Position numbers and translations under genes: made by a program. From NCBI GenBank assembly GCA_963840055.1, contig CAWIXM010000013.1, forward strand, positions 62,001 through 126,000: DNA of 64,000 nt. Reading direction: 5' to 3'. The notes beneath the pieces were generated by a model. The model searched no databases. It had not been told where the DNA came from and was given only the letters and a program-made list of their open reading frames with translations. This document shows positions 51,429-59,538 of this stretch, piece after piece (positions within the stretch are counted from its first letter, which is position 1; every line of letters begins with the position of its first letter). Source of the DNA: Rhodoplanes sp963840055. GTDB lineage: Bacteria; Pseudomonadota; Alphaproteobacteria; Rhizobiales; Xanthobacteraceae.

Positions 51429-51527
51429 ACGCGTTCAGACTTTAGCGACGAACTGAGCGCATGCTCCATTCGGGTTATGGTTAAAACCCGGTTTGCGTAG
51501 GTCGCGGGAATGCGGGGGGGCCGCAAA

Positions 51528-52052
51528 ATGCGCATGCGCCAGTTGATGCTGCTACCAGTCTTGTTTGCACTCACCACCACCGCCGCTTCGGCGACGGGGC
51601 CGCTCCGGCCCGCGGAAGCCAAGCGCTTCGTGGCGGGGAAGCTGTTTTCCTATTCTTGCTTCGACGGCACGCGCGGCTTGGGCCGCATCTATGCCGACGG
51701 GTCGGTGATAGGGACCATCCAGATGCCGGGCAAAGAGGCTCGCTTCCTCGCGATGCCGACCGGCACGATCCGGGTCTCCTCGACCTCGATCTGCACATCC
51801 CTGCGCGGGTCGCTGTTTCAACCCTGCTTCAACGTCGTGCAGACGAGCAGCAGGAGCTTCCGTGGCTCGGTCTCGGGTCTCGGCTTCGCCTACTGCGATT
51901 TCGTTCAGCACAATCCCCGGCGGAACGTGTCGAAGCGGGTGTCGCGGATGAAAGCCACGCCCCAGGACATTCCTGCCGCCCAGCCGATTGCTAACGCGCC
52001 GGCCAAGCCCGCGCCCGTTCAGTCGGCGGTGATGACGACGGCCGACGAGTGA
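51528..52052 (+). CDS. conserved hypothetical exported protein
   Basis: The 174-residue product has a signal peptide (MRQLMLLPVLFALTTTAASA) and a domain with four cysteines (SYSCFDGTRGLGRIYADGS, STSICTSLRGSLFQPCFNV, GFAYCDFVQHNP) that could form two disulfides. A Pro/Ala-rich tail ends the protein. The pattern recalls a hypothetical family common in Bradyrhizobium-type genomes; I know no function. ATG 51528 has a G-run ribosome site; an ATG 18 bases upstream is also in frame. The gene is convergent with the phosphatase gene. Confidence 0.75.
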   Translation: MRMRQLMLLPVLFALTTTAASATGPLRPAEAKRFVAGKLFSYSCFDGTRGLGRIYADGSVIGTIQMPGKEARFLAMPTGTIRVSSTSICTSLRGSLFQPCFNVVQTSSRSFRGSVSGLGFAYCDFVQHNPRRNVSKRVSRMKATPQDIPAAQPIANAPAKPAPVQSAVMTTADE

Positions 52053-52086
52053 CCGGACCGCGCCGCCATTCGGCGCGGTGATACGA

Positions 52087-52596
52087 TCATTCGAGGTCGA
52101 TGCGGAACGGCAATGCCTCCGAATAGCAGGGCGTGTAGGGCGACATGGCCGCCACCGCGGCGACCATGCGGCCGTTCCGGCCGAGCAAGCGGTCGGCAAG
52201 CGAAACGATCCGGGTATTCGGCAGCGCCGTCGGCGAGGCTTGGCGCACGGCCAGTGCGATCATGCGCTCGTCCCGGTTCGGCGCGAGCGCGCAGGCCGCA
52301 ACGAAGGCCGCCGCACTCGATCGGCTGATCCCGGCATGGCAATGGGCCACGAGTGGCCGAGCTCGGTCCCAGGCGCGAACAAACTCAATAAGCTGTTCGA
52401 CATGATGCGCCTGCGGCAGGATATAGCCGTCGAGCGGGGCGCTGATGTCGTCAATATCAATCCAGAGATGATTATCCACCTCGACTCCCTGTGGAGTTGT
52501 AACCGGATAGGTCTTATTGATGAGGGTGACGATGTGGCTCGCGCCGGTCGCAGCGACGGTTTCCTGCAGGCGGGCGAGCGAGCAGACGTGAATCAT
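52087..52596 (-). CDS. tyrosine/dual-specificity phosphatase-like protein
   Basis: The 169-residue protein has the phosphatase P-loop HCHAGISRS: Cys86 with Arg92 (CX5R). The upstream WIDIDDIS may supply the general-acid Asp (around 49-51). The start MIHVCSLARL follows an AGGGAGA site; six upstream codons are in frame but less likely. It lies upstream of the HD-hydrolase gene on the opposite side, on the same strand, 52 bases from that gene's stop. Target protein is unknown. Confidence 0.85.
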   Translation of the reverse strand: MIHVCSLARLQETVAATGASHIVTLINKTYPVTTPQGVEVDNHLWIDIDDISAPLDGYILPQAHHVEQLIEFVRAWDRARPLVAHCHAGISRSSAAAFVAACALAPNRDERMIALAVRQASPTALPNTRIVSLADRLLGRNGRMVAAVAAMSPYTPCYSEALPFRIDLE

Positions 52597-52648
52597 GCTG
52601 CAATCTCCCTGCAATTCGCCGTTCTGTTAACGCCCGTATGTGACGGCT

Positions 52649-53335
52649 TCAAGCCGCCGCGAGCTTGGCGAAGCGGTCGAGATAGCGCCGCTCGGCGTCC
52701 TCGGCCGGCCACGGAGTCAGATATTCGCGCTCCATCTGTTGCGGCAGGGCCGGGCGCGGCCCGAAGAAGCGCCGCGCTTCTTCGGCGGAAAAGCCGGCGA
52801 GGCGGGTCGCTTCCAGATAGGCGGAGCCGCGGTCGGCCACCTTGATGATTCGCATCACCTCGTCCGGCAAGTCGGGCGGCAGGCCGAAGCGCAGGTGGAT
52901 GGCGGTGAGCAGCCGTTTCTCCACCGCCTTGTAGGCCCCGCCGATCACCGCCTTGAACGGCGAAATCATGTCGCCGATCACGTATTCCGGGGCGTCGTGC
53001 AGGAGCAGCGCGAGGCCGAGCCGCCGGTCGAGCGCGCCGACGCGCCGGCGCGCAATTTCCTCGACCAACAAGGTGTGCTGGGCGACCGAGAAGATATGCG
53101 CGCCGATGGTTTGGCCGTTCCAGCGGGCGACACGCGCTAGCCCGTGCGCAATGTCTTCGATTTCGACGTCGAGCGGGGAGGGGTCGAGCAGGTCGAGCCG
53201 TCGGCCCGACAGCATGCGCTGCCACGCGCGCGGGGCGCCGTCGGCTTCCTGGCGCGCAGCGACTTTGGACGGGGCCGCCGCACCGCGCGGGATGGTCCGG
53301 GTCCTTCCCCCTCCCGATGTTTGTTTTACCGCCAT
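52649..53335 (-). CDS. HD-domain phosphohydrolase (YfbR-like)
   Basis: The 228-residue protein has an HD domain of the nucleotidase/phosphohydrolase type. The first metal His87 is in VAQHTLLV and the HD pair is His113-Asp114 in LLLHDAPEYVIGDM. A further conserved region is VEKRLLTAIHLRFG. Relatives such as YfbR act on 5'-deoxynucleotides. The Gly/Arg-rich first 35 residues are poorly conserved, so the true start could be later. It is followed on the same strand by the phosphatase gene. Confidence 0.85.
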   Translation of the reverse strand: MAVKQTSGGGRTRTIPRGAAAPSKVAARQEADGAPRAWQRMLSGRRLDLLDPSPLDVEIEDIAHGLARVARWNGQTIGAHIFSVAQHTLLVEEIARRRVGALDRRLGLALLLHDAPEYVIGDMISPFKAVIGGAYKAVEKRLLTAIHLRFGLPPDLPDEVMRIIKVADRGSAYLEATRLAGFSAEEARRFFGPRPALPQQMEREYLTPWPAEDAERRYLDRFAKLAAA

Positions 53336-53343
53336 TATGCCTT

Positions 53344-53463
53344 ACCTCCCCCCTTGAGGGGGAGGTCGGATCGCGAAGCGATCCGGGAGGGGGGTCTATT
53401 CACGCGGCCGCCGTCGCGAAAACACCCCCCACCCCAACCCTCCCCCTCAAGGGGGGAGGGGGT
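53344..53463. repeat. composite polypyrimidine repeat element, copy A
   Basis: Left part: CCTCCCCCCTTGAGGGGGAGG, then the hairpin GGATCGCGAAGCGATCC (53368-53384) and GGGAGGGGGGT. Right part: CCCCCCACCCC followed by CCCTCCCCCTCAAGGGGGGAGGGGG. The two halves are inverted copies around about 30 bp of unique sequence. It fills the gap between the HD gene start and the tag gene stop. A sister element with the same core lies at 63603-63744. Confidence 0.8.
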
Positions 53464-53470
53464 ATGAGCA

Positions 53471-54103
53471 TCAGCTAGAGTATGGAGAGGCACTGGCCGG
53501 GCCTTTCATCAGCGATGCGCAGGCGGCGTGGCGGTGGCAGTCGACCAGGTGGTCGTTCACCATGCCGACCGCCTGCATGAAGGCGTAGACGATGGTCGGG
53601 CCGCAGAACTTGAACCCGCGCGCCGCCAACTCCCTGGAAATTAAGCGCGATGTTTCGGTCTCCGCCGGCACCTGCGCCGTGGTTCGGAACCGGTTGATGT
53701 GCGGACGTCCGTCGACGAAGCCCCATAGCAGCGCGCTAAAACCCGGCCCCTTCTCCATCACGGTAAGCCAGGCGCGGGCGGAGGCGACCGCCCCTTCGAT
53801 CTTGGCGCGGTTGCGCACGATGCCTTCGTTGCGCATCAGTGCTGCGACTTTGCGGGCATTGTAGCGGGCGACCGTTTCGGGTGCGAAGCCGTCAAAAGCG
53901 CTACGGAAATTCTTGCGCTTGCGCAGAATGGTGATCCAGGACAGGCCCGCCTGAAAGCCGTCGAGCACCAGCTTTTCGAACAGCGCGCGGTCGTCGTATT
54001 CCGGAACGCCCCATTCCTCGTCGTGATAGGCGAGATAGAGCGCATCCTGCTTCGGCCAGGGGCAGCGGGCGAGGCCGTCGGGATGGAGGATCGGCGCGGT
54101 CAT
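53471..54103 (-). CDS. tag: DNA-3-methyladenine glycosylase I
   Basis: Tag removes 3-methyladenine from alkylated DNA. The 210-residue protein has the family start RCPWPKQDALYLAYHDEEWG, then FEKLVLDGFQAGLSWITILRKR in two pieces and the ending VNDHLVDCHRH, which supplies zinc ligands together with the N-terminal Cys and His. ATG 54103 gives the standard N terminus and overlaps the ygfZ-like stop by 4 bases. A long in-frame extension upstream is antisense-like noise and is excluded. Confidence 0.95.
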   Translation of the reverse strand: MTAPILHPDGLARCPWPKQDALYLAYHDEEWGVPEYDDRALFEKLVLDGFQAGLSWITILRKRKNFRSAFDGFAPETVARYNARKVAALMRNEGIVRNRAKIEGAVASARAWLTVMEKGPGFSALLWGFVDGRPHINRFRTTAQVPAETETSRLISRELAARGFKFCGPTIVYAFMQAVGMVNDHLVDCHRHAACASLMKGPASASPYSS

Positions 54104-54999
54104 TCGACCGCCTTCGCGGCGTCCGGCCAGGGAAATTTCGCCCATACCGGCTTGACCGGGTGCAGGCTGGCGGTTCCCGCAAACAGCGACAAGCCTGCCC
54201 CCATGGCGTCGGCGACGCGATCGAGGCGAAGCAAAGCGAGCCCGCGGCCGTCCGTAGCCGAGCCCATCGCGCCGACGATTTTGTCGCCGGCGACGACCGG
54301 CGTTCCCGGCGCCGGCGCGTCGCCATCGAGGCTGATGGGAACGACGCGGTTGCGCACCGTACCGCGGTGCTGCATGCGCGACACCACCTCTTGCCCGACA
54401 AAGCAGCCCTTGTCGAAGTCGACGCCGTTGAACTGATCCATGTCGGCTTCGTGCGGGAAGGCGTCGCCATAGGTGAAGTCGTAGCCGCCGCGCGGTATGC
54501 CAAGCGCGATGCGGTGCGCCTCGTAGGCCGCGTCGTCCACGAGCGCCGCGCCTTGCGCGCTTGCCATGTCGGCGGCAAGACCGGGCGGGGCAATGGCGCG
54601 CCAGCCGAGCGCATCGAGGCGCGGGTCGGTAAACCAGGGCGGGCCCGGTTGCCGCGCGGACGAGGCCACATCGTCCCACAGCGCGAATGCACCCGCCGTA
54701 TCGGCGAGGCTTTCGACCGTCACCTTGGCGCGCAGCTTGTAGAAATTGAGCCTGGCGACGAGCGGTCCCACCAGCGTCTGCTCGCAGTCGAGCAGGAAGT
54801 CCGGGGCGTCCCCATCCGCGGTTTGAACGACGATGAAATCCGCCACGATCTTCCCCTGGGGGGTCAGGAGCGCGGCATAGCACGGCGTCGCCGCCGTCAT
54901 CGTTTCGATGTCGGCGGTGAGCAAGCCGTGCAGGAACCGACACGCGTCGGCGCCGGAAACCTTGACGATGCCGCGATCGGACAGGAGCGCCGCTTGCAT
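54100..54999 (-). CDS. ygfZ: folate-binding YgfZ-like protein
   Basis: The 299-residue protein has the YgfZ signature KGCFVGQEVVSRMQHRG from residue 197 and a GcvT-like fold in the N-terminal part (GADACRFLHGLLTADIE, TPQGKIVADFIV). YgfZ supports assembly or repair of iron-sulfur enzymes through tetrahydrofolate, with the motif Cys important for function. ATG 54999 is chosen for the usual start near the first beta-strand (LLSDRGIVKVSG); a 28-codon upstream extension lacks support. It is translationally coupled with tag. Confidence 0.93.
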   Translation of the reverse strand: MQAALLSDRGIVKVSGADACRFLHGLLTADIETMTAATPCYAALLTPQGKIVADFIVVQTADGDAPDFLLDCEQTLVGPLVARLNFYKLRAKVTVESLADTAGAFALWDDVASSARQPGPPWFTDPRLDALGWRAIAPPGLAADMASAQGAALVDDAAYEAHRIALGIPRGGYDFTYGDAFPHEADMDQFNGVDFDKGCFVGQEVVSRMQHRGTVRNRVVPISLDGDAPAPGTPVVAGDKIVGAMGSATDGRGLALLRLDRVADAMGAGLSLFAGTASLHPVKPVWAKFPWPDAAKAVE

Positions 55000-55134
55000 G
55001 ACGTGTCGCATTCGCCGCGGTCCGGCGCGTCGCCAAATCGTGGCGCTGCACAGCGGACCATGCCGGGAGTGAACTACCGTCAAGGTAGGTCACGCGCCAA
55101 TGCGCCTCAAGGCCGAATGTGCGTGGAAAAAATC

Positions 55135-55395
55135 TTACTGCTTCGAGCGGGGCAGCGAGAATTCGCCGGCGGAAATGCGCTTCGGCAGGCTGGCGGCGAA
55201 CCGCGCCGTCGCATCCTCGCCGTGCGTCGCCACGAGTTCGGTCAACGTGACGAACAACGAAACCTGGGCCATGCATTCGGAGTCGACGCCGTCGAGCCAG
55301 GCATCCATCCAGGCTCCCTTGACGTGCCCGAGGGCCATCTTCTTCTGGTCTTGATCCGATTTCGGCTTGTGCTCGCCGTGCGTAATCGTCGACAT
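55135..55395 (-). CDS. small conserved hypothetical protein, 86 residues
   Basis: The protein is soluble and mostly helical. It starts STITHGEHKPKSDQDQKKMAL and continues WMDAWLDGVDSECMAQVSLF and LTELVATHGEDATARFAAS. No motif of known activity is visible. A G-rich ribosome site (GGGGG) lies 7 to 11 bases upstream of the ATG. The pattern resembles a small family in Hyphomicrobiales, recalled from memory. It stands alone between ygfZ-like and the TIGR02301 gene. Confidence 0.65.
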   Translation of the reverse strand: MSTITHGEHKPKSDQDQKKMALGHVKGAWMDAWLDGVDSECMAQVSLFVTLTELVATHGEDATARFAASLPKRISAGEFSLPRSKQ

Positions 55396-55507
55396 GGAAA
55401 TGCCCCCGCCATGGCTTGGCCAAACTCTTTAACACAACCAGCCGCGCGGACCAGACAATCCTAAACAAAGGGTTAACGGAGCAAGACCTTGGACCGTGTG
55501 ATTTAGT

Positions 55508-55889
55508 TCAATTTGCGTAGCGGCCGGTAACCTCGCGGGAGATCTTGGCGCCTTCTTCGAGATAGCGGCGGATCGCGACCTCGGCGGGCGGCGTGCAGGT
55601 GCGATAGCTCTGCTGAAAGCCGTTATAGCCGCGGTTAAAGGCGAGGATCATCTTCGAGCGGCGCGACCCGCTCGGCGTTTCCGCGTCGATCAGCGCCTGC
55701 ATTTCTTTGCGCCATTTCTGGCCTTCATCGGCGGCCCCGCATAGCGGCCGCAGGTAGTGCAGCGCGCCGAGGATCTCCGCGAGCCGCTGTAGATCCTTGT
55801 CCGAATGGCGTCGTCTGTCCCGCGGCGGGCGCGGCGAGGCCGCCGAGCAGCGCGAAACAGAGACAAACGCATACAAGGGCACGTTTCAT
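55508..55889 (-). CDS. TIGR02301-family exported protein, frameshifted after the signal peptide
   Basis: The mature part reads DLQRLAEILGALHYLRPLCG, then GQKWRKEMQALIDAETPSG and FNRGYNGFQQSYRTCTPPAE, the wording of the TIGR02301 family of small exported proteins. A typical signal peptide (KRALVCVCLCFALLGGLAA) begins at ATG 55889, but in a frame one base off the mature domain. Deleting one base between about 55800 and 55830 joins them into a protein of about 126 residues. Without it, translation from the ATG stops early, while a GTG at 55882 would give the domain without a signal. Two Cys may pair in the periplasm. Function is unknown. Confidence 0.75.
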
Positions 55890-55972
55890 GTCGAAGCCTT
55901 CTTGTTGGTCGCGCCTCTATGGGGCGTAAACGCGTCGGCCGCAAGGCGGGGGTTAGGGGCAGGGCAGTGGCG

Positions 55973-56419
55973 TCAGTCCTCCTCGCTAAGACCCAGTCGC
56001 GCGCCCGCCGCGGCGATGATTTCGGTGAGCCCCTCGGTGGTCGCCAGCGTCTTCACATCGTCCGGATCGAGCCATAAATGCTCTTCGAGCTCGGCGCTCA
56101 GCACGGGCTCGCCCGCGCACCAGCGCGCCGCAAAGGCGAGAATGACGAAATGGCGCTCGACCCGGCCGTCCGGATCGCGCGCGATCACCTCGCGGTGGCC
56201 GGCGATCGCGACCGGCTCGATGGCAAGGCCGGTCTCTTCGGCGACCTCGCGGATGATCGCCGCGGCGAGCGTTTCGCCCGCTTCGACCCCGCCGCCCGGC
56301 AGCGTGAACAGGCCGAGCGCCGGCGGCCGCGCGCGGCGCACCAGCAACACCTTGCCGTCGCGGAACACCGCGGCGCTGACCGCGAGCACCGGACGGAGCA
56401 GATAGGAGCGGCCGTTCAC
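55973..56419 (-). CDS. Nudix hydrolase (ADP-ribose pyrophosphatase-like)
   Basis: The protein has a complete Nudix box, GGVEAGETLAAAIIREVAEETGL around residues 43-65, written here in the GX5EX7REUXEEXGU pattern. The preceding VFRDGKVLLVRRARPPALGLFTLPG is also typical. It should hydrolyse a nucleoside-diphosphate-linked compound. GTG 56419 gives 148 residues, the usual size, and places the first strand correctly; an in-frame ATG at 56479 would add 20 residues with no family support. It is divergent from the SRAP gene. Confidence 0.87.
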   Translation of the reverse strand: MNGRSYLLRPVLAVSAAVFRDGKVLLVRRARPPALGLFTLPGGGVEAGETLAAAIIREVAEETGLAIEPVAIAGHREVIARDPDGRVERHFVILAFAARWCAGEPVLSAELEEHLWLDPDDVKTLATTEGLTEIIAAAGARLGLSEED

Positions 56420-56614
56420 GACGGCGTCCCGCGCGTATAGATAAGAGTGGCCATGCGATCCATGACGTGACCCGAGCAATCATGATAACGGCATTGCCGG
56501 TCGAGGCGAACAAGGGCGTGGCTATGCCAGGCAGGGGACCTGTGCGAGCCCCGCGCCGGCTCCGCCGGGCGGTAGCCGAGCCGAGCTAACTCGCGGGCGA
56601 TACGAGGGATTTTC

Positions 56615-57430
56615 ATGTGCGGCCGCTACACCCTTACGTCCTCGCCGGAGGCCATCCGGGCGCTGTTCCGCTATCGCGAGGAGGCGGGCTTTCCGCCGCG
56701 CTACAACGTGGCGCCGACGCAGCCGATCCCAGTCGTCCGCCGCGTCAATGGCGAGCCGAGCCTCGCGCTGATGCGCTGGGGGCTGATTCCGTCCTGGGTG
56801 AAGGACCCGGGCGTGTTCTCGCTGCTCGTCAATGCGCGCGGGGAGGGGGTCAACGACAAGCCGGCGTTCCGCCATGCGATGAAGCGGCGGCGCTGCCTGG
56901 TGCCGGCCGACGGCTTCTACGAGTGGAAGGACGAAGGCGGGCGCCGGCGTCCGTATTACGTGCGCAAGGCGGGCGGCGGGCCACTCGCTTTCGCCGGCCT
57001 GTGGGAGACCTGGACCGGGCCGAACGGCGAGGAGATGGACACGGTGTGCATCGTCACCACGCGGGCGAACCGGCGGATCGCGCCGATCCACGACCGCATG
57101 CCCGTGATCATCTCGCCGGAGGCCTTCGACCTGTGGCTCGACTGCGACCGCGTCGATGCGCTCACCGCCGCAGCCCTGATCACGCCCGCGCCGGATAATT
57201 TGCTGGAAGCCTACGAGGTGTCGCTTGCCGTCAACCGCGCGGCCAACGATTCGCCGGCGCTGATCGAGCCGCTAGCGGCGCAGGGCGGCGCCGCAGGGCA
57301 GGGGGCCGGCATTGCGGGAGCGGGGCAGAGCGGCGCGGCGGGGCAGGGGACCGGCAGCGCCGGGCCGGCGTCGCCCGCCGCGCGCAAGCGCAAGACGCAA
57401 GACGACGACGGCCAGGCCGATTTGTTTTGA
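56615..57430 (+). CDS. SRAP (YedK/HMCES-type) abasic-site-crosslinking protein
   Basis: SRAP proteins bind abasic sites in single-stranded DNA through the N-terminal Cys. Cys2 is present (MCGRYTL), with Asn73 in LVNARGE, Glu103 in ADGFYEW and His in APIHDRMPVI as the catalytic set. The core ends about residue 210. A C-terminal Gly/Ala/Gln-rich low-complexity tail of about 45 residues follows and closes with KRKTQDDDGQADLF. The last five residues match a sliding-clamp-binding motif. The ATG at 56615 must be the start, since Cys2 has to be the second residue. Confidence 0.93.
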   Translation: MCGRYTLTSSPEAIRALFRYREEAGFPPRYNVAPTQPIPVVRRVNGEPSLALMRWGLIPSWVKDPGVFSLLVNARGEGVNDKPAFRHAMKRRRCLVPADGFYEWKDEGGRRRPYYVRKAGGGPLAFAGLWETWTGPNGEEMDTVCIVTTRANRRIAPIHDRMPVIISPEAFDLWLDCDRVDALTAAALITPAPDNLLEAYEVSLAVNRAANDSPALIEPLAAQGGAAGQGAGIAGAGQSGAAGQGTGSAGPASPAARKRKTQDDDGQADLF

Positions 57431-57435
57431 TCTCC

Positions 57436-57466
57436 CTAACCCTCCCCCTCAAAGGGGGGAGGGAGG
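57436..57466. repeat. single polypyrimidine hairpin
   Basis: CCCTAACCCTCCCCCTC is followed by AAAGGGGGGAGGG, an inverted repeat with a short loop, 6 bases after the SRAP stop. It equals one half of the composite elements at 53344 and 63603. Confidence 0.65.
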
Positions 57467-57554
57467 AAGAGTTCGCGGGGGAAGCACGCTCCGAGCCGTC
57501 GGATTGTGTAGGCGCAGGGGAAAGCTCACTCAGGCTCAATGGAAGGATCGCGGG

Positions 57555-57710
57555 ATGGCGCGGGCAAAGCGACGTTTCATCTTCGCGGGCTTGATGGCCG
57601 CAAACCTGTCCATGCTCGCCCCCGCCTCGGCGGACGTCGCCGCGTGGCCGGACGGGATCGTCACGCGGTTCGAGGCGCTCGCGCTGGCAAGCCGCCAGCG
57701 ACGAAATTAG
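57555..57710 (+). pseudogene. truncated exported protein remnant
   Basis: The 51-residue frame has a good signal peptide (RFIFAGLMAANLSMLAPASA) followed by DVAAWPDGIVTRFEALALAS and then a short unrelated end. Longer rhizobial exported proteins of about 190 residues begin with a signal peptide and a very similar SWPxxxVTRLEALALLQ segment, as I recall. The body of the protein is missing. The break coincides with the change to AT-richer DNA that carries the FAD oxidoreductase gene, so an insertion or deletion probably removed the rest. It could instead be a genuine small secreted peptide. Confidence 0.55.
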
Positions 57711-57787
57711 GATAGGTGGCGCTGAGGATCGCGCCCCGATAGCATCAGTCCAGGGTTGAAGATAGGAAATATGATTGAGGTTTACCT

Positions 57788-59320
57788 ATGTCACGCTACG
57801 AGGCGTTGGTTATTGGAGCGGGACACAACGGTTTAGCTTGTGCAGCCTATCTAGCAAAGGCGGGCCTCAAGGTTCTCGTCCTTGAGGGTAGATCGCGCAT
57901 TGGAGGCATGGCAACGACTGAAGAGCTTATCGCTCCGGGACTACACTCTGATGTCCATGCCAGCGGTTTTCTATTAGGTAAACTATCACCCGCGCTCGAA
58001 GAATTAGCGCTTCATCGACACGGCCTTGACATTATCACGCCCAATCCGAACTGGGGCCAGGTCTTCCCTGACGGTGCGGAAAATTCGAAGAGAGACGCCG
58101 AAACCTGGAAATCTCTCTACAATTCTTATCTAGACAGAAAGCAACAAATAGTTGCGAGTTTAAACTCGCCGCCTATCGCCTTTAAAGACGAGAATTTGGC
58201 TGCAAGTGCCTCGCGCGGATACCGCTTCAAAATGCAGAGTGCGCGCAGCTGGGTCGACGAAACGTTTGAACATCCTGCAGTGCGCACCTTTTTTTCTTCC
58301 GGTGCCCTGCATGCGGGCCTTGCGCCTGACGATCCTTTGGGAGGGTTTTTTAGCTGGATATTTTTTTCGGTGGTCCAAGATGTTGGATGCGGAATGGTCA
58401 AAGGTGGCATGCAGTGTTTTACCGATGCCCTGGCGTCTGTCGTGCGAGCTCACGGGGGTGAGGTTCTCAGTGATTCGGCAGTGACGAGCATTGTCGTGAG
58501 AAATGGGCGCGCCGTCGGCGTATCTCTGCGAGATGGTGAGCACATTGAAGTTGACGGTCCGATCGCTTCAAATGTCGATCCATGCCATTTGGTGCTAGAC
58601 CTAATGGGTGCCGAGGCTAGCGAAGACGTTAAATCCGATATCCGCCACTATGAATGGGGGCCCTCTTTTTTTGGATTATACGCGGCGCTCAGTCGTCCCG
58701 TCGATTATAAAGCCGGCCTCGAACTCTCGAAGGCTTGCTACGTTCACGCTTCCGCAAGGAGCATTGACGATTTAGCACGAAGCTTCGCGGATATCCGGGC
58801 GGGGTTCTTGCCGAAGTATCCAATGATTGGGATTATCAACGAAAGCGCGGTTGACCCGGGCCGTGCCACCGATAAGGCTTTAATGAAATTCATTGTCCAC
58901 TTTGTTCCTTACGACGTAAAGGGAGACGCTGCCGGGCGCATTACCGGAACCAACTGGGACAAAATTAAAGAACCGTACGCAGATGCACTCATAACTTGGT
59001 TAGATCGCGGTTTTCTGCCCGGATTGACCGAAGCAATATCCGCTCGGCGGATAATGTCTCCAGTTGATTATGAACGTGATCTCAATAGTTCGGTCCGGGG
59101 AACACACCAGCACGGGGCGTATCTCCCATATCAGGTTGGTGCGCTACGTCCTATTCCACAATTGGGGGGCTATCGTTCTTCAATCCAGAATCTTTATTTG
59201 TGTGGAGCAGGAAGTCATCCTGGATCGGGCATCTCTATGATGCCCGGACGTAATGCAGCTACGGTAATCTGTCGTGACTTGGGGCTTAAGGCTGATCCGA
59301 TCGGCTCTCTGTCTGGCTGA
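57788..59320 (+). CDS. FAD-dependent oxidoreductase, phytoene-desaturase (PYROXD2-like) type
   Basis: The 510-residue protein has the N-terminal dinucleotide-binding loop LVIGAGHNGLACAAYLAKAG, followed by VLEGRSRIGGMATTEE. Its late region has NLYLCGAGSHPGSGISMMPGRNAA, the C-terminal FAD contact of CrtI/PYROXD2-like proteins. It probably oxidises or desaturates an isoprenoid or other lipid-like substrate; no carotenoid genes are near. Codon third positions are clearly more A/T-rich than in its neighbours, with poly-T stretches, which suggests recent acquisition. The start is preceded by a weak GAGG-type site (ATTGAGG). Confidence 0.85.
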   Translation: MSRYEALVIGAGHNGLACAAYLAKAGLKVLVLEGRSRIGGMATTEELIAPGLHSDVHASGFLLGKLSPALEELALHRHGLDIITPNPNWGQVFPDGAENSKRDAETWKSLYNSYLDRKQQIVASLNSPPIAFKDENLAASASRGYRFKMQSARSWVDETFEHPAVRTFFSSGALHAGLAPDDPLGGFFSWIFFSVVQDVGCGMVKGGMQCFTDALASVVRAHGGEVLSDSAVTSIVVRNGRAVGVSLRDGEHIEVDGPIASNVDPCHLVLDLMGAEASEDVKSDIRHYEWGPSFFGLYAALSRPVDYKAGLELSKACYVHASARSIDDLARSFADIRAGFLPKYPMIGIINESAVDPGRATDKALMKFIVHFVPYDVKGDAAGRITGTNWDKIKEPYADALITWLDRGFLPGLTEAISARRIMSPVDYERDLNSSVRGTHQHGAYLPYQVGALRPIPQLGGYRSSIQNLYLCGAGSHPGSGISMMPGRNAATVICRDLGLKADPIGSLSG

Positions 59321-59365
59321 CCGAGCACGGTGAGCGCCATTCTTTATTACAATCAGAGCACCATA

Positions 59366-59386
59366 TTGCCGGGCTTGGCCCGGCAA
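59366..59386. repeat. TTGCCGGG/CCCGGCAA hairpin
   Basis: An 8-bp perfect inverted repeat with a 5-base loop follows the oxidoreductase gene by about 45 bases. Palindromes built on CCGGGC-TTGRCC-CGG are frequent intergenic repeats in this group. It may help terminate the upstream transcript, although no T-run follows. Confidence 0.7.
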
Positions 59387-59405
59387 TCCATCCCCCGCCG
59401 CTTCG

Positions 59406-59481
59406 CCCCCCAAGCGGGGGAGGGTTAGGGAGGGGGCGAATGCGGCCGGGCCGCATGGATGCGCGGGTCAAGCCCGCGCAT
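59406..59481. repeat. cluster of three small inverted repeats
   Basis: CGCCCCCCAAGCGGGGGAGGG opens the cluster at 59406. TGCGGCC and GGGCCGCA follow at 59441-59455, then ATGCGCGGG and CCCGCGCAT with loop TCAAG at 59459-59481. The last is a perfect 9-bp stem. Together with the hairpin at 59366 this fills most of the gap between the oxidoreductase and the convergent D-2-hydroxyacid dehydrogenase. Confidence 0.7.
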
Positions 59482-59538
59482 GACGACCAAGAAGTGCTTG
59501 CCGGAGAGGGCGGCCTGCAGGAGGGCAAGCCGCCGCCC

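Noticed and set aside
54160..55464. 434-codon plus-strand frame opposite ygfZ-like and the small gene at 55135.
   Set aside because: It is a shadow of high GC at third codon positions; YgfZ signature residues on the minus strand settle the coding strand.
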